A stretch of DNA of 64,000 nt from an uncultured Eubacterium sp. (GTDB lineage Bacteria; Bacillota; Clostridia; Lachnospirales; Lachnospiraceae). Numbering within the stretch: position 1 is the stretch's first letter; each line of letters begins with the position of its first letter. Under the pieces are notes generated by a model. That model saw only the letters and a program-made list of their open reading frames with translations, made no database searches and was not told the origin of the DNA. The DNA is taken from contig CANRTU010000008.1 of the NCBI GenBank assembly GCA_947642745.1, forward strand, positions 1-64,000. Reading direction: 5' to 3'. Positions 25,212-33,610 of this stretch are shown one piece after another. Position numbers and translations under genes: made by a program.

Positions 25212-27134
25212 TCAGATATCCAGCTCCGCATCCCTGGCATGTTCGTAAATGAACGCCCGCCTTGGAGGCACCGCGTTGCCCATCAGCATCTCGGTCACAT
25301 CTGACGCCAGGCGGCCGTCTTCGATCTCTACTTTTTTTAACATCCTGGTCTGTGGATTCAGCGTTGTCTCCCAGAGCTGGTCCGCATCCATTTCTCCCAG
25401 TCCTTTGTACCGCTGTAGTGTAAAAGAGCCTTTGTGTCTTTTGCGGTATTTTTTCAAGGCCTCTTCGTCATAGAGGTATTCCTCTTCACCTTTTTTCGGC
25501 ATTGCCTTATATAACGGCGGCATGGCGATATAGACGTGCCCTTCAAAAATCAGTTCCGGCATAAACCGGTAAAACAGGGTCAGAAGGAGCGTGGAAATAT
25601 GTGCCCCGTCCACATCCGCATCCGCCATAATAATTATTTTGTCATAACGCAGTCTGGATATGTCAAAGTCGTTGCCATAGCCTTCGGAAAAACCGCAGCC
25701 AAACGCATTGATCATTGTGCGGATTTCCGCATTGGCCAGCACTTTGTCAATGCTTGCCTTTTCCACATTTAAAATCTTGCCCCGGATAGGCATAATTGCC
25801 TGATACATCCGGTTTCTGGCCATTTTGGCGGAACCTCCCGCCGAATCTCCCTCCACGATAAAAATCTCGCACTTTTGAGCGTCCCTGGACTCACAATTCG
25901 CCAGTTTACCGTTGGAATCAAAAGAAAACTTCTGCTTTGTCAGCAGATTGGTCTTTGCCTTTTCTTCTGTTTTACGGATCTTTGCCGCTTTCTCCGCACA
26001 GCTGATCACGGCTTTCAATGCTTCCAGATTTTTATCAAAATAGAGCGTAATCTCGTCGCTGGTTATTTTGGATACCGATCTGGACGCATCCTGGTTGTCC
26101 AGTTTGGTTTTGGTCTGTCCTTCAAATCTGGGGTCCGGATGCTTGATGGACAATACCGCTGTCATGCCATTGCGCACATCCGTGCCGGTAAAATTCATAT
26201 CCTTTTCTTTCAGAATGCCCAGCTCCCTGGCATACTGGTTGATGACGGTCGTAAACGTCGTCTTAAACCCGGTAATGTGGGTGCCGCCTTCCGCATTATA
26301 TATATTGTTACAAAATCCCAGGATATTTTCGTGAAATTCATTTGTATACTGGAATGCGGCTTCCACCGTAATTCCATCCGCTTCTCCCTGGTAATATACC
26401 ACATCATGGAGCGTCTCGCTGTTCCTGTTTAACGCAAGGACAAATCCTTTCAGTCCTTCCGGTTCGTAAAACACGATATGTTCTGTCTCTTCGCCACGCC
26501 TGTCTTCGTAGATAATTGTCAGCGCCGGATTTAAATAAGCAGTTTCATGCATCCTGCTTTTCACTTCTTCTTCTTTAAAGCGGGTTTTTTCAAAAATCTC
26601 CGGATCTGGCAAAAAGTTAATTTTTGTTCCAGTCTTTTTCGTTTTGCCCAGTACCGGCAGCAGGCCTTCCTCCAGCTCCACCACCGGATTGCCCCGCTCA
26701 TAACGGTCATGGTGAATATATCCTTCCCTGCTGATCTTTACATCCATATATGTAGACAGCGCATTTACTACGGAAGAGCCCACGCCGTGAAGCCCTCCGC
26801 TGGTCTTATAGACCGTATCGTCAAATTTGCCTCCGGCATGCAGCGTGGAAAATACGATCCTGGCTGCGGATACGCCTTTCTGGTGCATGCCCACAGGAAT
26901 TCCCCTGCCGTTATCCTCCACCGTGCAGGAGCCGTCCGCTTCCAGCGTCACATGGATCGTGTCACACGCTCCCGCCAGATGCTCATCCACCGCATTGTCC
27001 ACAATTTCATATATTAAATGGTTCAGGCCTTTTCCCGAAACACTGCCGATATACATGCCGGGCCTCTTTCGTACCGCTTCCAGGCCTTCCAGTATGGAGA
27101 TACTGCCCTCGTCGTATACTGCTTTTTCCGCCAT
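25212..27134 (-). CDS. parE: DNA topoisomerase IV subunit B (ParE-like)
   Basis: A 640-aa GHKL ATPase/TOPRIM protein. The ATP site is seen in YEIVDNAVDE, VEDNGRGIP and TSGGLHGVGSSVVNAL; the TOPRIM domain in FIVEGDSAGGSA and MADADVDGAH; the C-terminal contact motif in LQRYKGLGEM. Length fits ParE/GyrB. With the ParC-like subunit next door it forms topoisomerase IV. Gyrase B is the alternative, but pairing with a subunit lacking a GyrA-box favours ParE. A LexA-like site lies just upstream of its promoter. Confidence 0.9.
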   Translation of the reverse strand: MAEKAVYDEGSISILEGLEAVRKRPGMYIGSVSGKGLNHLIYEIVDNAVDEHLAGACDTIHVTLEADGSCTVEDNGRGIPVGMHQKGVSAARIVFSTLHAGGKFDDTVYKTSGGLHGVGSSVVNALSTYMDVKISREGYIHHDRYERGNPVVELEEGLLPVLGKTKKTGTKINFLPDPEIFEKTRFKEEEVKSRMHETAYLNPALTIIYEDRRGEETEHIVFYEPEGLKGFVLALNRNSETLHDVVYYQGEADGITVEAAFQYTNEFHENILGFCNNIYNAEGGTHITGFKTTFTTVINQYARELGILKEKDMNFTGTDVRNGMTAVLSIKHPDPRFEGQTKTKLDNQDASRSVSKITSDEITLYFDKNLEALKAVISCAEKAAKIRKTEEKAKTNLLTKQKFSFDSNGKLANCESRDAQKCEIFIVEGDSAGGSAKMARNRMYQAIMPIRGKILNVEKASIDKVLANAEIRTMINAFGCGFSEGYGNDFDISRLRYDKIIIMADADVDGAHISTLLLTLFYRFMPELIFEGHVYIAMPPLYKAMPKKGEEEYLYDEEALKKYRKRHKGSFTLQRYKGLGEMDADQLWETTLNPQTRMLKKVEIEDGRLASDVTEMLMGNAVPPRRAFIYEHARDAELDI

Positions 27135-27187
27135 TTTTTCATCCTCTCTGCTGCTTCCGGTTTTTCGTTATCAGATTCCGCTGTAAT

Positions 27188-27240
27188 AGTATATCACATT
27201 TTTTGAAAAAGTGTAAAGAATTTTTTCGAACATATATTCG
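27188..27240 (-). promoter_or_regulatory. parE promoter with upstream LexA-like site
   Basis: On the minus strand TTTACA (27217-27212), an 18-bp spacer and TATACT (27193-27188). Nine bases upstream of the -35 lies CGAACATATATTCG (27227-27240, + strand), one base off the Gram-positive SOS box pattern CGAAC-N4-GTTCG. Confidence 0.6.
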
Positions 27241-27332
27241 ATATTTAGTTTCAGAAACGGAGCCGGAAGCAGCAGATAAGATAAAAAAGTATCCGGCACA
27301 GACGAATACTCCGCCTGCTTTCAGAATAAATA

Positions 27333-27371
27333 CAGGGCTGTCAGATCAGTCCTCCTGATGTGACAACCCTG
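27333..27371 (-). terminator. Terminator after the DUF4179 gene
   Basis: Stem of CAGGGCTGTCA (27333-27343) with TGACAACCCTG (27361-27371), one mismatch, followed on the minus strand by TATTTATTCT. A fragment of repeat family B (about 27280-27325) lies just beyond it. Confidence 0.65.
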
Positions 27372-27521
27372 TCCATACCGGCATAACCGCCAGTCAGCTC
27401 GTTCCATATCGTTTAAATCCGCTTCCAAACCTCCACACCTGTCGTAATTCCCCCTGACCATGGGCAAAATGACATGTCTGCGCTGTCTCACGGCAGCGGC
27501 CGCATCATAATGAACCTGTTT

Positions 27522-28808
27522 TTATAAATCCACTTCCGCTTCCAGGATAGCCAGTTCTTTCGCTTCCTGTTCATCAGACGCATGAAGCAGTGTCTGTTCA
27601 CCGGAACCATTTGCCATATAAATACGCAGTTTTTTCAGATCGTGATCCTGTACGGCAAATACCGTTTTTGTTTCATCAGAGTACTGCACCTCCAGTGCTT
27701 CCCCGTCCTGATTATACACCGCCAGTTCTGAATATTCATACATCTTTTTTGCCAGCATATCTTCATAGGTTACAGGCGTACCATCTGCTGCGGCGATTTC
27801 CTGGTTTTTCTTTCCCCACTGCCGTCGAAAATCTTCCCTGGTATAAGTATCCGGCGACAATGTGGTATACGGCGTCTGCGTAAATACTATGAGCTGGCTG
27901 GACGAAACAAATACTTTCTGTATCCGGAATCCGTCTTTATTCTCCTTCTGTACCGGAATTTCCCTGCCTGCTGCCGCATCCACGGAATATGGCACTTTCA
28001 GTTTCCAGTTTCCGGAAAACCGGCACTGCGGTTCTATCCCTTCCGCATCCAGGGCATTCACATCGTCATATAAAATATCTGTAATTTCCAGATACAGCTC
28101 TCCGCCGCTGGCCTCATACTGATCTTTGTCCAGTTTCATCATACCGATAAATGTCTTGTCATCTACCGCCTTTCCTTCAAAATAACCATTGTTCAGCGCT
28201 GATTCTTTATCAGACACATCCGTTTTAAAGATGCCGGATACATGTACAGACTGGCTGGTCTTCGTATCATACTGTCTCGTATAATGAGCCGGAATCCTGG
28301 AAAATCCGCCTTCCTGCGCCTGCAGTTCTGCCGCCAGATAAACAGAATACCCGTCAGAGTACACCTCCTGGATAGTCAGGGTAATTCCCTGGTCCGATAC
28401 CGTATTCACCCAGTCCGCCTTATTTTGCGCACTGTCTGTTCCGCTGCCCGTTCCATCCGGTATATCCGCCCTGTCCTCACTCTGGCTCAAAACAAGCCGG
28501 TTATCATAACTTCCGGAATAGGTGGCATTTTCTGATACCTGCTCAAAAATCCGCCCGATCAGCGGTATTTTGGAAGCTGCCACCGGGTCCGCATACGAAA
28601 ACAGGACGGTACCTGCCACCAGTACCCCTGCCACTGCCGCTGCGCTGATCCATTTCCTGCCTGTATTTCTATTCATACGATTTCCTCCCTTTCTCTGTCC
28701 TGACAACTGATCAATATGTTCCAGTGTGTTTATATATTGTGACCAGACAGCCTGTGGCACTTCCACATCCTGCCGCAGTCCTTCTATAAACTCTTCATAT
28801 TTTTTCAT
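27522..28808 (-). CDS. DUF4179 membrane protein, probable anti-sigma factor
   Basis: A 428-aa protein. The first 45 residues are cytoplasmic, one membrane segment lies at about residues 53-71 (AAAVAGVLVAGTVLFSYA), and DUF4179 follows immediately (DPVAASKIPLIGRIFEQV). The rest is an extracytoplasmic domain of beta character. DUF4179 proteins are typically encoded after an ECF sigma factor and are thought to hold it at the membrane. That sigma gene lies 295 bp upstream on the same strand. The intervening leader is mostly a 17-bp tandem repeat whose last unit supplies the AAAGGAAG ribosome binding site. Confidence 0.8.
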   Translation of the reverse strand: MKKYEEFIEGLRQDVEVPQAVWSQYINTLEHIDQLSGQRKGGNRMNRNTGRKWISAAAVAGVLVAGTVLFSYADPVAASKIPLIGRIFEQVSENATYSGSYDNRLVLSQSEDRADIPDGTGSGTDSAQNKADWVNTVSDQGITLTIQEVYSDGYSVYLAAELQAQEGGFSRIPAHYTRQYDTKTSQSVHVSGIFKTDVSDKESALNNGYFEGKAVDDKTFIGMMKLDKDQYEASGGELYLEITDILYDDVNALDAEGIEPQCRFSGNWKLKVPYSVDAAAGREIPVQKENKDGFRIQKVFVSSSQLIVFTQTPYTTLSPDTYTREDFRRQWGKKNQEIAAADGTPVTYEDMLAKKMYEYSELAVYNQDGEALEVQYSDETKTVFAVQDHDLKKLRIYMANGSGEQTLLHASDEQEAKELAILEAEVDL

Positions 28809-28818
28809 ATCATAACCG

Positions 28819-28952
28819 CTTCCTTTCTATCACTGCTTTCTTTCCATTACTGTTTCTTTCTATCACTGCTTTTTTTCTACCACTGCTTTCTTTCTGTCAC
28901 TGCTTTCTTTCTATCACTGCTTTCTTTCTGTCACTGCTTTCTTTCTGTCACT
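28819..28952 (-). repeat. 17-bp tandem repeat (about eight units) in front of the anti-sigma gene
   Basis: Units of the type GCTTTCTTTCTGTCACT (+ strand) run head to tail with small variations and one 16-bp unit. On the coding strand each carries AGAAAGAAAG, a weak ribosome-binding-site look-alike. The 17-bp period is not a multiple of three and the repeat is untranslated. Confidence 0.85.
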
Positions 28953-29103
28953 GCGATAATTTTTCCAGTTTCACGTTCTACGGATGGATTTATATAAATT
29001 TTCCATAACATGCGCCTGAAGAACATTCATATGCTTCACATTTTGTATCCGGATTGCCCGGCCTGGATAAGCAAAGCATCCGGCGCCGTGCGGCATGTTC
29101 CGG

Positions 29104-29670
29104 TTACATCCGTGATATCTGCTGCGCAGACGGAGCCTGAAGGACTCCCGCATGGTTTTTCATACACTCTCTGGTATAATATCGTTCCATCTTCTTCCTT
29201 GCCACAGACAGGCGCTCTTTCACTGCGCTTTCGCTAATACCGAGCATGGACGCAATATCCCTGATGCGAAAACCTTCCATATAATATAGTACCATTACCA
29301 CACGGTATTTTTCCCCCAGACATGTCAGCAGTTCCATCCACTCCGCATTTGCGTACGCTTCCTCTGCCACCGCAGTTTCCGGCAGTAAATAATCCAGTAT
29401 ATACCTGCTCTTCTTCCGGCGGATCCCGTTACAGTGATTGATAAGAATCCGTATCAGCCAGGTTTTAAAAAACTGTTCTTTTTGCAGGGTACCGATTTTT
29501 TCCCAGCAGGTTAATGCGGTTTCCTGCATGGCATCCGCCACATCCTCCTCATTTTTCAGAATCGCCCTGGCAACCTTGTACATGCATGTGCCGTACAAAA
29601 TCATCAGCTGTGAAAAAGCTTCTCTGTCATGGTTTCCCGCTTTTATAACCAGTTCTTTTTCGTCTTCCAT
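29104..29670 (-). CDS. ECF-type RNA polymerase sigma factor
   Basis: A 188-aa protein. Region 2 is seen in LYGTCMYKVARAILKNEEDVADAMQETAL and TWLIRILINHCN; region 4 in CLGEKYRVVMVLYYMEGFRIRDIASMLGISESAVKERLSVARKKM (HTH). It directs transcription of its own regulon and is presumably held by the DUF4179 protein encoded downstream. The ATG at 29670 is chosen as the start of the conserved sequence; AGGAGG lies 13 bp before it. A perfect palindrome AAATATTTCGAAATATTT (29736-29753) lies upstream of the gene. Confidence 0.88.
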   Translation of the reverse strand: MEDEKELVIKAGNHDREAFSQLMILYGTCMYKVARAILKNEEDVADAMQETALTCWEKIGTLQKEQFFKTWLIRILINHCNGIRRKKSRYILDYLLPETAVAEEAYANAEWMELLTCLGEKYRVVMVLYYMEGFRIRDIASMLGISESAVKERLSVARKKMERYYTRECMKNHAGVLQAPSAQQISRM

Positions 29671-29735
29671 TCCAATAAACCTGCCTCCTTTCTGCCCTAA
29701 AGGCAATTGATGTATTATACATGTATAAATACAAG

Positions 29736-29753
29736 AAATATTTCGAAATATTT
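29736..29753. promoter_or_regulatory. 18-bp perfect palindrome upstream of the ECF sigma gene
   Basis: AAATATTTCGAAATATTT, 66 bp upstream of the sigma factor start. It is a possible operator, but AT-rich palindromes can arise by chance. Confidence 0.4.
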
Positions 29754-29831
29754 ACTTTACACTTATTAGATGGACGGGAATCAAAAAGAGTCAGAAAAAT
29801 TTTTAGATTTTTTGCAATGCATTCCTATATT

Positions 29832-30083
29832 AAAAAGTATCCGGCTCTGCCGGATACTCTACCTGCGGCGGGCTGCCTCTGGCAGCATTTTCCCTTCCGC
29901 CGCATGGCGATCCTCCCGGAGGGGGTATCTTATAGGTCGCTCTTTCCTATAAGAGAACAAAGAATCCTGCTCTGCAGGATTCTCCGCCTGCGGCGGGCTG
30001 CCCCGGCAGCATCTTCCCTTCCGCCGCATGGCGATCCTCCCGGAGGGTTTTATCTTATAGGTCGCTTTTTCCTATAAGATAAA
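29832..30083. repeat. Two tandem copies of structured repeat family B
   Basis: Units of 127 bp (29832-29958) and 125 bp (29959-30083). Each has a first hairpin, then CGGCGGGCTGCC, CCTTCCGCCGCATGGCGATC, CCTCCCGGAGGG and a last hairpin CTTATAGG / CCTATAAG. The first hairpin is GTATCCGGC-TCT-GCCGGATAC in unit 1 and GAATCCTGC-TCT-GCAGGATTC in unit 2: the sequence differs but pairing is kept. The pair abuts a terminator at 30087-30124. Confidence 0.85.
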
Positions 30084-30124
30084 AAAACACACAGCAACAT
30101 CCTTTCAGATGTTATTCTGTGTGT
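30080..30124 (-). terminator. Terminator after the ArsC-like gene
   Basis: Long stem: ACACACAG (30087-30094) with CTGTGTGT (30117-30124), and inner AACATC / GATGTT. It is followed on the minus strand by seven T. It ends the three-gene unit starting at 32202. Confidence 0.85.
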
Positions 30125-30146
30125 CTCCAAATCTGAAAAACCGCTC

Positions 30147-30488
30147 TCATTCCCAGTTTTTCCATATGTCCGGCTGGTATCCGGCTGTGGCCTGTTTTCC
30201 GTTGCGTACTAACGGCGTTTTCAATACCTGCTGGTTCGCAAGCAGCTTTTCTTCTTTTTCATCCTGTGAAATATACCGTATCAGCGCCAGCGCATCCTGA
30301 TCTTTGCAATGTTCGTCTATCAAAGCTTCCAGCCCGCCGGCTGACTGGATCACACTGCGCAGTTCCCCTTTACTGAGACCTTTTTCACGAAGATCTGTAT
30401 ACTGGAATCTGATTCCCCGCTCTTTGAAATATCGCTGTGCCTTTTTCGTCTCATGATCTTTCTTTGTGCCAAATATCTGTATGTTCAT
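30147..30488 (-). CDS. ArsC/Spx-family protein lacking the active-site cysteine
   Basis: A 113-aa thioredoxin-like protein. IQIFGTKK near the start, the TDLREKGLSKGEL middle and the C-terminal TPLVRNGKQATAGYQPDIWKNW are typical of the arsenate-reductase-like (YffB/Spx) family. In relatives the residue after GTKK is the redox Cys; here it is Asp (GTKKDHETKKA). The only Cys in the protein is elsewhere (DEHCKD), so a reductase activity is unlikely. A Spx-like protein-binding role or loss of function are both possible. It lies 55 bp after the Nudix gene and shares its transcript. Confidence 0.8.
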   Translation of the reverse strand: MNIQIFGTKKDHETKKAQRYFKERGIRFQYTDLREKGLSKGELRSVIQSAGGLEALIDEHCKDQDALALIRYISQDEKEEKLLANQQVLKTPLVRNGKQATAGYQPDIWKNWE

Positions 30489-30543
30489 ATTTATCCTGCT
30501 TTCTGCCGCTTTTTTATGTTTTTGCCGCTTTTATATACCGGAA

Positions 30544-31653
30544 TTATTCTGTCAGAATTTCCAGCAGCCCTTTATCCTTTGCCAGCAGCCAGGCCATAAT
30601 GTGCACCGCCTGCTGGAATCCGCCTTCCCGGATCAGCTGGTCGATCTCCCGGACCGTATGCATCTTAACATTTACAAATTCTGTTTCATCCAGATGCTGG
30701 CCGCTGACCCTGCGGCATTGAAACGCCATGTACAGATATGCGTAATTATCCGATATGGTAGCGTCTGCCGGTATGGTAATCAGATGTATCCACCGGTCTG
30801 AAACATAACCGGTCTCCTCCTGCAGTTCACGCCTGGCCGCTCTGAGCGCATCTTCCGCCCCGGGCAGCGGATGCCCCTTAATATCCTCATCACGCAGTGC
30901 CGGCTGGCCGGATATTTCCTGCCGCTCAATTCCTCCCGCCGGAAATTCTGTAGTTACTGTCCGGATACCCTGCCGGAACTGCCGCACACATATGACCAGA
31001 CCCTCTTCATCCAGGGCAATGACCACAACATAATCCCTGCGGGTATAACTATAATATGGAAAAGACACCCGGCCGTCCGGAAACCGGTAAGCCGTACGCC
31101 GCAGATCGATCCATTCGTCCTGTACCACATGTTCCGTGCGGATCTCCTCCCAGGAAAGCCTGCGCTGTTCCGCCTCTTCTATTTTTATCCGGTCGCACTG
31201 CCGCTTTGTTTCTTCTAAATAGCCGGGCCATTTTCCTGCCGGTTCTTCCAGCAGCCCCCGGTTCACCGCCGCCGCCTGGTCATATAATGGGCCGGATGTT
31301 ACAAAGTTGTCTTTTCCGCCGCTTTTTTTCCGGGCAATTGTTTCCGCCACATTTCCAGCGCCAATGGTCAGCCAGAACCGGCATCCATTGTAAACTGTTT
31401 CCCATGTAGAGCTGACAAATTTTCCCGTATCCGTGCGTACCTCGCAGCATTTCAGTTCCCAGTCTCCGGCCTCAAAATCCGGAATCCTGTCCATAACCTC
31501 TTTTGGTATTTTCGCTGCCGCCGCCTGCCTGCGGAAATGTTTCCCATGCACACGGATTCCTGTCGCACCGTCCATTTTGTCATGTACCCGCTCAAACAGT
31601 TCTGCCGGCCCGTAATCAATATGAAATCTTCTTTTTTCTACTGCTGCACCCAT
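30544..31653 (-). CDS. Nudix hydrolase with an unassigned N-terminal domain
   Basis: A 369-aa two-domain protein. From about residue 205 it is a Nudix hydrolase like ADP-ribose pyrophosphatases: VIALDEEGLVICVRQFRQ, TEFPAGGIE and AARRELQEETGY. In the Nudix box, the stretch between the AGGIE glycines and the REL-EE-G core carries an insertion of roughly 20 residues. The N-terminal 150 residues (GIRVHGKHFRRQAAAAKIPKEV, WELKCCEVRTDTGKFVSSTWE, RFWLTIGAGNVAETI) do not match a family I recognise. The product would cleave a nucleoside-diphosphate-linked compound. AGGAG lies 5 bp before the ATG; the upstream gene ends 15 bp away. Confidence 0.75.
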   Translation of the reverse strand: MGAAVEKRRFHIDYGPAELFERVHDKMDGATGIRVHGKHFRRQAAAAKIPKEVMDRIPDFEAGDWELKCCEVRTDTGKFVSSTWETVYNGCRFWLTIGAGNVAETIARKKSGGKDNFVTSGPLYDQAAAVNRGLLEEPAGKWPGYLEETKRQCDRIKIEEAEQRRLSWEEIRTEHVVQDEWIDLRRTAYRFPDGRVSFPYYSYTRRDYVVVIALDEEGLVICVRQFRQGIRTVTTEFPAGGIERQEISGQPALRDEDIKGHPLPGAEDALRAARRELQEETGYVSDRWIHLITIPADATISDNYAYLYMAFQCRRVSGQHLDETEFVNVKMHTVREIDQLIREGGFQQAVHIMAWLLAKDKGLLEILTE

Positions 31654-31668
31654 ATCCGCTCCTGCGTT

Positions 31669-32202
31669 TTAATGATCTGACATGACTGACCGCTCATTTC
31701 CCGGTAAGCTGTTACGGACACTGCGTCCTGCGTCTGCTATTTCCATCCCGGTCACCACCTTAAGCCGTTTTTCACTACAGACATACGCCAGACACCTGCT
31801 GTCTGTCTGATCCTGTCTGTCAATCAGAACGTCCACTTCATTTTCTTCCGCTATCTGTATCACATCCTCAAACGCCATGGAACTGATCTGAAAACACCGC
31901 CCGATGTCCCCAAACCGTTTCTGCAGGCTCCGGATATGCTGTTCACAGTCATCCATATTGGTAAATACATGCAGCGCCCCGTCTTCCAGAAGAATATTTT
32001 CCAGACTATCCACAGCCCCCGCTCCGGATACCGGATCTGCCGTAATAACATCATGGGCCATCAGGATTTTTTTGATCGTATCCCAGTCTGACTCCTTCCG
32101 GTGGCTTTTACCAGTTTTAATTTTCATCAGGTTTATATCCTCTTTTGAAATAAGATTCAGCTCTGGCTGATCCGCAATATATTCATCAAATTCCTTAGAC
32201 AT
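31669..32202 (-). CDS. Conserved-looking protein of unknown function
   Basis: A 177-aa soluble, acidic protein with no signal peptide or membrane segment. Features are a charged N-terminus (MSKEFDEYIADQPELNLISKEDINLM), ALHVFTNMDDCEQHIRSLQKRF in the middle, which is loosely like SseB-type domains, and VIQIAEENEVDVLIDRQ. The function is not recognised. It is the first gene of a three-gene unit with the Nudix and ArsC-like genes and has an AGGAG ribosome binding site. The 218 bp upstream hold short direct repeats of the type AACAAATATCTG but no gene. Confidence 0.6.
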   Translation of the reverse strand: MSKEFDEYIADQPELNLISKEDINLMKIKTGKSHRKESDWDTIKKILMAHDVITADPVSGAGAVDSLENILLEDGALHVFTNMDDCEQHIRSLQKRFGDIGRCFQISSMAFEDVIQIAEENEVDVLIDRQDQTDSRCLAYVCSEKRLKVVTGMEIADAGRSVRNSLPGNERSVMSDH

Positions 32203-32420
32203 TCACTTCTCCTTTTTCTGTTAAAACTGATCGTAAATGAAATAGCTGATAACTGATAACAAATATCTGGTAAACAAATATCTGATAACCGGAACATACC
32301 CTGTCCCGACTGTTTCTCCTCTCCGGCCCCGGCGCACTGACAGTTCTGGTGTGCGCAGCGGGCGGCGGTATCCGGACTGCCAGACTCCGCTTTCCGGCAG
32401 CTGCCCCGTCCCATACCGGA

Positions 32421-33089
32421 TCAGCGCCATATATTCTGTTCCACAACGCACAGACTGTCCGGCTCCACATGACAGGGAAGACAAAGCACCTCCACACCGG
32501 CAGCCACAGCTTCTTCCAGCGCTGTCCCGAAAGCAGGGTGGGTGTCCGTATTTGCCCGCACCTGTGTCACACCGTCCATCTGTATGACAAAAGCCGCTGC
32601 CGCCCTGTACCCTTCCTTCACAGCCCTGATCAGCTCATAGAGATGCTTCACACCCCGGTCTGTAGGCGCATCCGGAAAATATCCGGTTCCGTTGATTTCC
32701 AGGGTACAGCCCTTTACTTCCATTAAATATTTCTGACCATTTTTTTCCATATAGAAATCTATCCTTGAATTTCCATATTTATACTCGGGCACAATTTTAT
32801 CAAAACCTTTGCCTTCCAGCCATTCCCGCACCGCCTGGCTGGGCGCCATACTGTCAATATTAAACAGCGCTCCACCTGCCTTTCTGACGGCCACCAGATC
32901 ATACTTTGTCTTACGGCCTGTGCGGTCCGCCCGCTCCAGATATACCTGCGCCCCCGGAACCAGCAGTTCCTGACACCGGCCAGTATTTTTTACATGAACC
33001 GTTTCCGGCTTTCCGTCAATTTCCACATTTGCAATAAAACGGTTCGGGCGGGAACAAAAGACGGCGGGAACAATATAGTGATATTTCAT
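32421..33089 (-). CDS. sfsA: SfsA family DNA/RNA nuclease
   Basis: A 222-aa protein. RPNRFIANVEIDG, KNTGRCQELLVPGAQVYL, ALFNIDSMAPSQAV, EYKYGNSRIDFYM, LMEVKGCTLE and FPDAPTDRGVKHL are the hallmark SfsA blocks; the catalytic D and E-x-K of a PD-(D/E)XK-like fold are in SRIDFY and MEVKG. It was named for sugar fermentation stimulation in E. coli, and nuclease activity has been proposed. The ATG at 33089 has GGAGGT at 7 bp; the longer frame upstream is not needed. Confidence 0.9.
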   Translation of the reverse strand: MKYHYIVPAVFCSRPNRFIANVEIDGKPETVHVKNTGRCQELLVPGAQVYLERADRTGRKTKYDLVAVRKAGGALFNIDSMAPSQAVREWLEGKGFDKIVPEYKYGNSRIDFYMEKNGQKYLMEVKGCTLEINGTGYFPDAPTDRGVKHLYELIRAVKEGYRAAAAFVIQMDGVTQVRANTDTHPAFGTALEEAVAAGVEVLCLPCHVEPDSLCVVEQNIWR

Positions 33090-33610
33090 GCGGATTACCT
33101 CCGGGACCTTTTCATAAAACAGTCGTGCCAGCCTGTCCGTAATTCTGTAAACAGCCGTCACAATAAAAATAAGGATACCACGGTATCTGTTTTTTAGCAA
33201 TCACAAATTCACCGGAGCGTGTCTGATCATCGTCAGATCTTCATGCTTTCTGCCGGCTATAAACCGCAGGAACTGCTGCCGCTTCTCATAAGTGGCGCCG
33301 GTCACTCTGCATTTCATGGTATTCCCGACATGTTTCCATGCTGTCCCCGGGATCATGAATATTGATACGCTTGATTGCGGCTTTACAATTTTTGTGTTAT
33401 ATTTTTAAATATTGAGAAAAGGTGATCATATGTCTCAGGAAACACTGGGTATTTAGAAACGAAATTAAATCCGGAATAGCAAAATCCGGCCGGCCCCTGA
33501 CGGATCATCACTGCGTTTTATCTTCTAACAGCCTGTTACAGACACAGGCAGCAGTTATTTCCATAAATAATTATAACTACCAGCACACTACTGAAAGGAA
33601 GTATAATATT

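Noticed and set aside
22696-27134. DNA gyrase (gyrA/gyrB) instead of topoisomerase IV
   Set aside because: The A subunit has no clear GyrA-box and its quinolone pocket is Ser/Glu as in ParC; not fully excluded without a search for the second pair.
28819-28952. Low-complexity coding region
   Set aside because: The 17-bp period breaks any reading frame and the stretch lies between stop and start codons, so it is an untranslated tandem repeat.
29832-30083. CRISPR-like tandem repeat
   Set aside because: Two units of about 126 bp with internal hairpins; no short repeats with unique spacers and no cas genes.
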